Source: Myxococcales bacterium
GTDB lineage: Bacteria; Myxococcota_A; Polyangia; Polyangiales; Polyangiaceae
Direction: 5' to 3'
Assembly: GCA_013297655.1 (NCBI GenBank)
Contig: JAAFHV010000063.1
Location: forward strand, 1-38,184
Length of the DNA stretch: 38,184 nucleotides
This document shows, piece by piece, positions 21,956 through 29,279 of this stretch. Position numbers and translations under genes: made by a program. Below the pieces are notes generated by a model, which saw only the letters and a program-made list of their open reading frames with translations, had not been told where the DNA came from and did not search any database. Numbering within the stretch: the stretch's first letter is position 1; each line of letters starts with the position of its first letter.

Positions 21956-23941
21956 TCAGCGGCGTACATGCCGCCCGATGGTGTCCACGATCGAGCGCAC
22001 CATCGGGCGGTATCCATAGTCCGGATCGGTCGCCCTCGCCGACGGATCGGTGACGGGAGCGCAGATCGAGGAGACGCTCGCCTGACCCTTCAACGAAAGC
22101 GCGAGCTCGATCGGACGAGTCGACGGAGTGGCCTTTCCGTGCGTTCGTATTTTGCCGTCGCAAATGGGGATATCGGAGGCGCCATCGCACGGACATGACT
22201 CGTCTTTGCCGTCGCACGGGCGCGGCGTAGGGAGCGGAAAGGTGCACGCGTATTGGAGCTCGTGCTTCTTCGTGTCGAAGTCGCGATCGGCCGATCGCGA
22301 CGGCGCGACAGGCCGTCCCACGCGCAGCAGCGTCGATGGCCACATGCGAGGATCGATCCCGAGAGATTGGTATCGATAGGGGTCCTCGCCCACGAGCGGG
22401 CGCAGCTCCTCTTCGTTCGGCGCGCGGTCGTGGACGAGATCGTACGGCACGCCGCCGAGCACGGCGACCAGAATGTCAGTCGGCTGGCGCGGCCCCTTCG
22501 CCAGGGTGCACAGCTTCTCGTCGCGGATACCGTTCGCGGTGGAGGGCAGGTCCTTGGCGAACAGCGGATTTCGGCACTTCGCCTGCCCCGTATACTCACC
22601 CGTCGGGGCGTGCTCGGTGTCCAGGTCTGGAACTTGGGACTTCGTAAAGCCGTCGACGTACCGTTTCAGGGGATAGCGGGGGTCGAGTCCGAAGCGAAGC
22701 TTCATGTTGTGGAAGCGGACCGCGAGGTCGTCGTCGTCCTTCTCGTGAAAGCCCTCGTTCTCTCTGCACGCAGGGTCGGCCTGCACGGCCGGATTGGCGC
22801 GGAATCCGCACGAGGTGCACGCGGAGCTCGTCGGATCCTGAAAGCACGAGCGGGTCGCCTTGGGCGCGGTAGACCCGCCGCGTGACGGATCTCGCTGCGC
22901 GCCAGGTACGTCGGCGGAGGTGGGAAATGTGCTCCTCAGAAACATGCTTCCCTGGCCCCCGACGGACCACGGATCGAGCGACGCGTCGTCGCGATCGGTG
23001 ACGAAGACGACCATGACGGTGGAGTCGGGGCGAAGGAACGCCGCGCGCTGCGCGATGATGGTCTCGTCGAGCGCTGGTGTCTCCGGTGCCCGCGGCGCGT
23101 TCGTCCAGCGCGTGACGTCGTGCGGCGCTGGCGCGACGAGGAATCGATAGGCGGCTTCGAGCGGCGAAGCGAACGGACAACCGGAGGTGCCCAATCCCTC
23201 GATAAGCCCGATGGTGTCGCTCACGAACGCGCCCAGATCGTCGTAGTGGGCCCCGCCCTCCGACATCTTGGCCATCGTGTTGACGGGGCTGGGTGGGAAC
23301 CAAGCGAGGTAGTTCGCGACCGCCCCCACCACGGGAGTCTGTTTGGGCCCACGCCGATTGAGGAGCCGACCCGCGTCGTTCTTGTGCGCATTCAGGTGCG
23401 GATTGTGCGAATCCGCCACGTCGTCCCGGCACTGCTCGGTGCCATACCCCCCGAGGGAGCTCGAGAGCAGGCCGACGTGCATATCGACGACCGGGTCCCG
23501 GAGCGGCGTGCCAACCGCGCACTCGCGCCCCCTCGGCGCCGTCGGATCCACGCGATCTCCCGTGGCATTTCCCTCGTCGTCCATACACGGCGGGCGCGTG
23601 AGCTCGTTCAAGAGCTCCGGCACCGCCTCCGCGAACAGCGCTTGTTTTTCCGCCATATGCGGCGCGTTATCGACGACGAAGAGAAGGTCCAGCTTGTCCA
23701 TTTTGGCGGCGGGTACGGTCGCGCAGTGCGGCACCTTGCACGCGAGCCCGCGCGGGGTGCACCTGCACATATTGCAGTAGTCCGCGCCGAATCCGGTCTC
23801 GCCCGGAGCGTAGGACTTGCCGTCGAGATGGCAGAGGGTCGTTCCGCGGACGGACTGACACGCCGAGGCGAGGGTGAGCATCGTCGCCAGTCCAATCGCG
23901 ACCACGAAGCGACGGAGCGCGGGTTGGAGCGCGGAGGACAT
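21956..23941 (-). CDS. Lipoprotein with VWC-like module and vWA-like domain
   Basis: The 661-residue lipoprotein starts MSSALQPALRRFVVAIGLAT; its lipobox is ASAC (Cys28). A Cys-rich module follows (CHLDGKSYAPGETGFGADYC, then CRCTPRGLACKVPHC), spaced like a von Willebrand factor C or pacifastin-type domain. Next comes a vWA-type fold: KLDLLFVVDNAPHMAEKQAL, PVVDMHVGLLSSSLGGYGTE and STVMVVFVTDRDDASLDPWS. In the first metal-site motif (usually DxSxS) both serines are replaced (DNAPH), so metal binding may be lost or altered. This layout recurs in myxobacterial surface lipoproteins; a ligand-binding or adhesion role is inferred. A perfect 13-bp inverted repeat lies inside the last codons (21971-22010). 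Confidence 0.85.
   Translation of the reverse strand: MSSALQPALRRFVVAIGLATMLTLASACQSVRGTTLCHLDGKSYAPGETGFGADYCNMCRCTPRGLACKVPHCATVPAAKMDKLDLLFVVDNAPHMAEKQALFAEAVPELLNELTRPPCMDDEGNATGDRVDPTAPRGRECAVGTPLRDPVVDMHVGLLSSSLGGYGTEQCRDDVADSHNPHLNAHKNDAGRLLNRRGPKQTPVVGAVANYLAWFPPSPVNTMAKMSEGGAHYDDLGAFVSDTIGLIEGLGTSGCPFASPLEAAYRFLVAPAPHDVTRWTNAPRAPETPALDETIIAQRAAFLRPDSTVMVVFVTDRDDASLDPWSVGGQGSMFLRSTFPTSADVPGAQRDPSRGGSTAPKATRSCFQDPTSSACTSCGFRANPAVQADPACRENEGFHEKDDDDLAVRFHNMKLRFGLDPRYPLKRYVDGFTKSQVPDLDTEHAPTGEYTGQAKCRNPLFAKDLPSTANGIRDEKLCTLAKGPRQPTDILVAVLGGVPYDLVHDRAPNEEELRPLVGEDPYRYQSLGIDPRMWPSTLLRVGRPVAPSRSADRDFDTKKHELQYACTFPLPTPRPCDGKDESCPCDGASDIPICDGKIRTHGKATPSTRPIELALSLKGQASVSSICAPVTDPSARATDPDYGYRPMVRSIVDTIGRHVRR
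21971..22010. terminator. 13-bp perfect inverted repeat at a convergent gene end, inside coding sequence
   Basis: CCGCCCGATGGTG (21971-21983) and CACCATCGGGCGG (21998-22010) are exact complements with a 14-base loop. They lie in the last ~20 codons of the minus-strand vWA gene and 33 bp past the stop of the plus-strand lipoprotein (21938). The position suggests a transcription terminator for the plus-strand gene and possibly for both; no T-tract follows. Confidence 0.42.
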
Positions 23942-24076
23942 CCCTTCCGCTCAGCAGCTTTCATGCCCGCGTCGAGGGCCGGAAACCCGCAAAACAACGC
24001 GACCCGCCAGCTCCAGGGTGCCATCTCCGTTGGCGCAGGAGCACGCCCCGGTTGGCGCATCGCCCACGCTCCCCAC

Positions 24077-24742
24077 TCAAAACGTGAGCTGATACCCCAC
24101 GAAGGCACCGTTGGCGCTCACCCCGCCGCGAATGCGCTCGATCTCGCGCGCCGCGCGCCACGTCTTGGGGGGAAACAAATAGGGCAAGAGCGCGCCGGCG
24201 AACCCTGTGAACGCGGGCACGACGAAGTGAATCACGCGCTCCGAGACCTCCCACTGCGTCACGTAGCCGTAGGGCGCGGCGCTCTCGATCGCGACGACCA
24301 AAGGCGCTATCGCAGCCGACGCGAGCGCGAGCGTCAGCGCGGTGGGCCACACCGATCGCGACGAGCCCTCCGGCGGCGCGCCATACGCAAACGACGGATC
24401 GCACTTCGGCAGCGTGAGATAAAACCCGCCGATGAGCGCGCCGACGCTGAGCCCCACGAGCCCGGAGCCGAACGTGCGGCCGGCCGGGAGCGACAGATCG
24501 CCGTCGATCCGAGCCTTGTAGTCTTCGGCCTTCTCTTTTTCGCGCTGGACACCGATCGGTCGGAACACCGCCGTGTCGAGCGCGATGCTGCCCACCACAC
24601 CCGCGCCGAGACCCGCCAGGTAGACCCAATCGGTGCTGCTCGCGCGTGAGCACAGCTCGATCTCACGTGCCTGCCGCGGCCGGGAATCCGATGCAGCATA
24701 CACGTAAGGCGGGGGAGGCGGGGGAGGCGGGAGGGAGTCCAC
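24077..24742 (-). CDS. Membrane protein with Pro-rich N-terminus
   Basis: The 221-residue protein begins at a GTG (24742), just after an in-frame TAG. The N-terminus is poly-proline (DSLPPPPPPPPYVYAASDS), encoded by a 9-bp tandem repeat (GGCGGGGGA type, 24708-24734). Several membrane segments follow: WVYLAGLGAGVVGSIALDTA, GSGLVGLSVGALIGGFYLTL, ALTLALASAAIAPLVVAIES and FVVPAFTGFAGALLPYLFPP, with a C-terminal strand-like end. A Cys residue in each of two loops could pair. No family is recognised. The lack of a leader before the Pro-run and of a good ribosome site raises the possibility that the true 5' end is upstream in another frame, with the Pro repeat a site of slippage. Confidence 0.68.
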   Translation of the reverse strand: MDSLPPPPPPPPYVYAASDSRPRQAREIELCSRASSTDWVYLAGLGAGVVGSIALDTAVFRPIGVQREKEKAEDYKARIDGDLSLPAGRTFGSGLVGLSVGALIGGFYLTLPKCDPSFAYGAPPEGSSRSVWPTALTLALASAAIAPLVVAIESAAPYGYVTQWEVSERVIHFVVPAFTGFAGALLPYLFPPKTWRAAREIERIRGGVSANGAFVGYQLTF

Positions 24743-24890
24743 CGGGGCGAAACCCTAGTTCACCCCCTCGCAGATCGCACCAAGGTTTCGACGCCCCGCG
24801 CCACGAAGTGCGCCCTTCGAAACACGAACGCACCCGCGTGTCGGTCGACCCGCGGGGCGCAAAAGAACGTGCGGTCACGAAACGCGCGCG

Positions 24891-24938
24891 ACGACGCGAC
24901 GACGCGACGACGCGACGACGTGACGACGCGACGACGTC
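24891..24938. repeat. 8-bp tandem repeat, six units
   Basis: The sequence is six successive ACGACGCG-type units (24891, 24899, 24907, 24915, 24923, 24931), with the fourth ending TG and the sixth TC. The last unit runs into the stop codon (24937-24939) of the minus-strand membrane-protein gene, so copy-number changes could alter that gene's 3' end. Confidence 0.85.
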
Positions 24939-25236
24939 AGTGGGCGGCGAGGACGCCGAAGAACCCGAGGAGGCCGAGCAACGTCGCGCCGAACGAGCCG
25001 TAGAAGACCATCGCGAGCGTGGGCGGCTCGTTGCGCGCCTTCTTCGCCTGCATGAAATTGTTCGCGGTGCCGATGTCCATGAAGATTCCGAGGAAGTAGC
25101 GGAGAACACGCTGGCCCCCGCTGTCGACCCAACCCGCGTTCGCCGCGAGCCAGCTCCGCATCATCCAACCGGTGATGCGCGCGGTGATCGCGCCGATGCT
25201 CAAGAGGCCGAGAAAAACCATGAAGAGTGCATCCAT
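24937..25236 (-). CDS. Small membrane protein
   Basis: The 99-residue protein has two or three hydrophobic helices: ALFMVFLGLLSIGAITARIT at the N-terminus, YFLGIFMDIGTANNFMQ in the middle, and MVFYGSFGATLLGLLGFFGV near the C-terminus. The loop QAKKARNEPPT is positively charged and presumably cytoplasmic. Start and strand are supported by AAGGAG about 10 bases upstream of the ATG at 25236 and by host-like codon use. No family is recognised. It is divergent from the mutase gene at 25419, sharing a 182-bp upstream region. Its 3' end abuts the 8-bp tandem repeat. Confidence 0.72.
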   Translation of the reverse strand: MDALFMVFLGLLSIGAITARITGWMMRSWLAANAGWVDSGGQRVLRYFLGIFMDIGTANNFMQAKKARNEPPTLAMVFYGSFGATLLGLLGFFGVLAAH

Positions 25237-25418
25237 TTTGCCGAGGCTCCTTGAGGCATCATACGCACAGCCGGGCCCGACCTTCCCGAGCAGCTCGCCA
25301 AGGTGGAGCGCGCGGCTCGGCTCCGTTTGCGGCTACGTCGAACACATTCCGCCCGGCCTCGACGCGGTGCTCCACTTGCTCGCTTCCCGCCGGCGAAATC
25401 GCGTGCGATGCTGAAGAA

Positions 25419-26816
25419 ATGCGTGTTCCTTCGCACATCTTCCGCGAGTACGACATTCGCGGCAAAGCCGACCGTGACCTCTCCGACGACCTCGCGACCT
25501 CTCTCGGGCGCGCCCTAGCGACCGAGCTCGGACGGTACAAGGGCACCGACTCGCCTCGCCTCGCGGTCGCCCGCGACTGCCGGCTCTCGAGCCCGCGCCT
25601 CTACGAAGCGCTCGTGAAGGGCCTCACCGAGCGCGGCGTGCGCGTGGTCGACGTGGGGATCGGTCCGACCCCGATGCTCTACTTCGCGGTCCACCACCTC
25701 GAGGCCGACGGCGGCATCATGATCACCGGCAGCCACAACGCCGGCGACGAGAACGGCTTCAAGATCATGAAGGGCAAGGCGTCCTTCTTCGGCGACGACA
25801 TCCAGCGCACGCGCAAGCTCATCGAGGACGAAGCGTACGCCCCGGTGAAGGCCGGCAGCATCGAGACGATCGACGTGCAGGACGCCTACATCGCCGTCAT
25901 GAAGAAGAGCTTCGACTTCTCCAAGACGAAGAACCCGAAGTTCGTGCTCGACGCTGGAAACGGCGCCGGCGGCCCCCTCGCCCTCCGCGTGATGAGCGCG
26001 CTCGGGCTCGAGGTCGATCCGCTGTTTTGCGAAATGGACGGGAATTTCCCGAACCATCACCCCGATCCCACCGTCCCGAAGAACCTCGAGGCGCTCGTCG
26101 CGCGGGTGAAAGCGACCGGCGCGAGCGTGGGCCTCGCGTTCGACGGCGACGCGGATCGCCTCGGCGCGGTCGACGCGAACGGCGACGTGATCTGGGGCGA
26201 CAAGCTGCTCATCTTGTTCTCGCGCGCGCTGCTCGCGAAGAAGCCGGGCGCAGCGGTGCTCGGCGAGGTGAAGTGCTCACAGACCCTCTACGACGACATC
26301 GCCAAGCACGGCGGCCGCCCCATCATCTGGAAGACCGGGCACTCCCTCATCAAGACGAAGATGAAAGAGGAGCACGCCGATCTCGCGGGCGAAATGAGCG
26401 GACATCTGTTCTTCGCGGACCGTTATTTCGGCTATGACGACGCCACCTACGCGGCCCTTCGCCTCCTCGAGATCATGGCGAACGACCCGCGGCCCCTCGC
26501 CGAAATGCTCGCCGACGTCCCGAAGACCTTCAGCACCCCCGAGATTCGCGTCGACTGCCCCGACGCGATCAAGTTCGACATCGTGAAGACGGTGACGGCG
26601 AAGTACAAAGCGCGCGGGCTCGACGTGCTCGACATCGACGGCGCGCGAATCACCTTCGAAAAGGGCGGCGCGCCCACGTGGGGCCTCGTTCGTGCTTCGA
26701 ACACGGGTCCTGTCCTCGTCCTCCGCTTCGAGGCCGGCACCGAGGCGCGCCTCGCCGAGATCCGCCCCGAGGTCGAGGGCGCGGTGGCCGAGGAGCGAAA
26801 GCGACTTGCAGGCTGA
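25419..26816 (+). CDS. manB: Phosphomannomutase/phosphoglucomutase
   Basis: This 465-residue alpha-D-phosphohexomutase interconverts hexose 1- and 6-phosphates, feeding sugar-nucleotide synthesis for polysaccharide and envelope glycans. All four family loops are visible: the phosphoserine loop in GGIMITGSHNAGDENGFKIM (Ser of TGSHN), the Mg-binding loop FDGDADR, the sugar-recognition loop GEMSGH, and the phosphate-binding loop RASNTGP near the C-terminus. Length fits the AlgC/ManB group. The phosphoserine loop reads TGSHNAG where TGSHNPP is usual, a small deviation. The ATG at 25419 (MRVPSHIFREYDIRG) matches family N-termini. The stop overlaps the start of prmC, so the two are likely cotranscribed. 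Mannose versus glucose preference cannot be told from sequence. Confidence 0.93.
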   Translation: MRVPSHIFREYDIRGKADRDLSDDLATSLGRALATELGRYKGTDSPRLAVARDCRLSSPRLYEALVKGLTERGVRVVDVGIGPTPMLYFAVHHLEADGGIMITGSHNAGDENGFKIMKGKASFFGDDIQRTRKLIEDEAYAPVKAGSIETIDVQDAYIAVMKKSFDFSKTKNPKFVLDAGNGAGGPLALRVMSALGLEVDPLFCEMDGNFPNHHPDPTVPKNLEALVARVKATGASVGLAFDGDADRLGAVDANGDVIWGDKLLILFSRALLAKKPGAAVLGEVKCSQTLYDDIAKHGGRPIIWKTGHSLIKTKMKEEHADLAGEMSGHLFFADRYFGYDDATYAALRLLEIMANDPRPLAEMLADVPKTFSTPEIRVDCPDAIKFDIVKTVTAKYKARGLDVLDIDGARITFEKGGAPTWGLVRASNTGPVLVLRFEAGTEARLAEIRPEVEGAVAEERKRLAG

Positions 26817-27696
26817 AGCTCCCAAGGAGTGGACGGTGGGCGAAATTGCCCGCTGGGCGACGGACGACTTTCGCGGCCGCGGGATCGACAGCCCGCGGCT
26901 CGAGGCCGAGCTGTTGGTCGCCTTCGCCCTAGGCGTCACTCGCATGCAGGTCATCGTCGACGGCGCGCGGTTGCTGGAAAAGGAAGAGCTCACCAAGCTC
27001 CGCGCCCTCGTGAAACGGCGTCGCTCCCACGAGCCGATGGCCTACTTGCGCGGCGAGCGTGAGTTCTACGGCCTCACCTTCAAGGTCGACAAACGGGTGC
27101 TCGTTCCGCGACCGGACACCGAGGCGCTCGTCGACGTCGCGCTCGAGCGCACGCCCCATGTCGCGCTCGGCGGGCGCATCCTCGACCTCTGCACCGGCTC
27201 CGGCTGCGTCGCCATCACGCTCGCCAAACAGCGCCCCACCGCCGACGTCGTCGCGACCGATCTCTCGGCCGACGCGCTCGCCGTCGCGCGGGAGAACGCG
27301 AGGCTCTTGGGCGCGTACAACCTTTCGTTTCTACAAGGAAATCTCTTCGAGGCGGTCGACAACGCGAGGCTGCCTTGGTCGCCCGCGAAGTTCGAGATCG
27401 TGGTCTCGAACCCGCCGTACATCGCGACCGCGGAGTGCGAAACGTTGATGCCGACGGTGCGCGATTTCGAGCCGCGGATGGCGCTCGACGGCGGCGACGA
27501 CGGCCTCGATTTTTATCACCGCATCGTGTCCGAGTCGAAGGCGCGCCTCACGAACGGGGGGCTGCTGGCGGTGGAGGTCGGGGCGGGTCAAGCTCCTGCG
27601 GTGGCAGAGCTCTTCGCGTCGCACGGATACACCACGATCGAGATCCGGAGAGACCTCGCCCAGATCGAGCGCGTCGTGAGCGGCCTCAAGCCATGA
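26806..27696 (+). CDS. prmC: Peptide chain release factor N5-glutamine methyltransferase
   Basis: The 296-residue enzyme methylates the Gln of the GGQ motif in release factors RF1/RF2, tuning translation termination in the cytoplasm. The N-terminal helical domain (EIARWATDDFRGRG, SPRLEAELLVAFAL, RRRSHEPMAYLRGEREFYGL) is followed by the class I SAM-methyltransferase fold: VLVPRPDTEALV, ILDLCTGSGCVAITLA (motif I) and SNPPYI, the diagnostic NPPY motif. Length matches PrmC/HemK. The likely start is TTG 26806, which has GGAG about 10 bases upstream and overlaps the mutase stop (26814-26816); this is unusual but fits coupling, while a GTG at 26836 is the alternative. It sits between the mutase gene and a metallophosphoesterase gene, probably in one operon. 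Confidence 0.93.
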   Translation: MQAEAPKEWTVGEIARWATDDFRGRGIDSPRLEAELLVAFALGVTRMQVIVDGARLLEKEELTKLRALVKRRRSHEPMAYLRGEREFYGLTFKVDKRVLVPRPDTEALVDVALERTPHVALGGRILDLCTGSGCVAITLAKQRPTADVVATDLSADALAVARENARLLGAYNLSFLQGNLFEAVDNARLPWSPAKFEIVVSNPPYIATAECETLMPTVRDFEPRMALDGGDDGLDFYHRIVSESKARLTNGGLLAVEVGAGQAPAVAELFASHGYTTIEIRRDLAQIERVVSGLKP

Positions 27697-27751
27697 CCGA
27701 GCGAGCCTGTGGAAGGCGAACGCCATCCCTCCCGACCGAAGGGACGACGGC

Positions 27752-29146
27752 ATGATGCGCCTCGGGCCGGCGATCGGAGCCACCGTGCTCAGCCTCGTAG
27801 GCCACTTGAGCCTCGAGCGGGTGCTCGAGGATCATTGGCCGTGGCTCTACCGAAACCGGTGGCGTGCGCGCGGGATCACGTTCTTGGTCGCCTGCGTCGC
27901 GCCGACGATTCGTGCAGTGTCCATCTATTCCGGGCATGGCCAAGCGATCGCGCCTTATGCCCTGATCGAGCTCACCTTCTTCGCGTGCGCCGGCTCCGCG
28001 GTCGGCATCATGAAGACGTTCTTTTGGCTCTACGGGAAGCTCACTTACTTCCTGCGCCGCGCGTTCGCGAAGAGGGCGGCGCACGCCCGAGCGGCGCTCG
28101 CGAGCGACGCTCGCGAGGTGGCGGCTGAAACGAAGCCCGCCGTCGAGAGCGTAGAGGTCGAGCCTCCGCAAGCGACGGCGGCGGAAGCGCGCGGTGCGAG
28201 CGTCACGAGCGACGACGTCGAAGAAACACCTGAGATTGTCGAGGGAGTCAGCCCGCTCGAGGCGAAGGTGCGAGCGGCGATGGCTGCGTTCGAGAAAGAA
28301 GAGGGAGAGCGAGTCTCGCGCAGGCTCCTCTTCGAGCGTGCCCTCGGCGCCACGTTGCTCGTCGGCACCACGAGCACCGTGGGCTGGGGCATCGTCCGCG
28401 GCCGGCACGACTTTCGTATCGAGGAGGTGGTCGTCAAGATCCCCGGCCTCTCCCCCAAGCTCGACGGTTATACGATCGCGCAAATTTCGGATGTGCACGT
28501 CGGTACGTTCGTCGGCGATCGTGAGCTCGCGGAGGGCTTCGAGAAGCTCCGCGCGACGAAGCCCGATTTGGTCGTCGTCACCGGCGATCTCGTCGATCAC
28601 GACTCCGCCTATTGTGAGCTCTTCGCGCGCGAAATCGCCAAGATCGCCGCCCGCGACGGCACCTACTGCATTTACGGCAATCACGACTACACGACCGGCC
28701 ACATCGAGGTGGCAGAGGCCCTCGCGCGCGCGAAAGTGCCGCTCTTGGTCAATCAAGGGCTCGCCATTCGCGCCGCGGAGGGCGGCTTCTCGCTCCTCGG
28801 GCTCGACGAAATTTGGGGCCGCTACTGGTCGCGCGGGGGGCCCAATCTGGAGGCCGCGATCGCCACCGTTCGCGAGACCGACCTCCCCCGCATCGTGCTC
28901 TCCCATCAGCCAAAGACGTTCCGCGACATGGCCGGCAAGTGCGCCCTCCAGCTCTCCGGTCACACCCACGGTGGGCAGATCAACCCCGGGTTTCGCCCTG
29001 CGGATCTGATCTTCGAGTACGTCGCCGGCCGCTACGAACGAAACGGGTCCACGCTGTGGGTGAACCGCGGGTTCGGCACCGCGGGACCGCCGTCGCGCGT
29101 CGGCGCGCCGCCCGAGGTCACCCGCGTCGTCCTCGTCTCCGGCTGA
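27752..29146 (+). CDS. Membrane-anchored metallophosphoesterase
   Basis: The 464-residue protein has an N-terminal membrane region (GITFLVACVAPTIRAVSIYS, LIELTFFACAGSAVGIMKTF), a charged linker (~110-190), another hydrophobic segment (ALGATLLVGTTSTVGWGIV) and a calcineurin-like phosphoesterase domain. The metal-ligand motifs are complete: ISDVHVG (DxH), GDLVDHD, GNHD, SHQP and GHTHGGQ. This class (YkuE/YaeI-like) typically hydrolyses phosphoesters such as lipid-linked sugar nucleotides; the substrate here is unknown. The end RPADLIFEYVAGRYERNGST to ...EVTRVVLVSG is repeated at 31606-31758, where 44 of 50 residues are identical. It lies 55 bp after prmC, probably in the same transcript. Confidence 0.92.
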   Translation: MMRLGPAIGATVLSLVGHLSLERVLEDHWPWLYRNRWRARGITFLVACVAPTIRAVSIYSGHGQAIAPYALIELTFFACAGSAVGIMKTFFWLYGKLTYFLRRAFAKRAAHARAALASDAREVAAETKPAVESVEVEPPQATAAEARGASVTSDDVEETPEIVEGVSPLEAKVRAAMAAFEKEEGERVSRRLLFERALGATLLVGTTSTVGWGIVRGRHDFRIEEVVVKIPGLSPKLDGYTIAQISDVHVGTFVGDRELAEGFEKLRATKPDLVVVTGDLVDHDSAYCELFAREIAKIAARDGTYCIYGNHDYTTGHIEVAEALARAKVPLLVNQGLAIRAAEGGFSLLGLDEIWGRYWSRGGPNLEAAIATVRETDLPRIVLSHQPKTFRDMAGKCALQLSGHTHGGQINPGFRPADLIFEYVAGRYERNGSTLWVNRGFGTAGPPSRVGAPPEVTRVVLVSG

Positions 29147-29279
29147 TCGACGCCGTGACGACTTTTCCCCCTCTATCCCGCGAAAAATGCGGGCATACGC
29201 ACTTTTGGCTCGAGAGCCATTGCGGGTAGGCAAAAGCTGAAGGTAGGATTTGAGGCTTGTGCCCACCGGGAGCGCCCAA

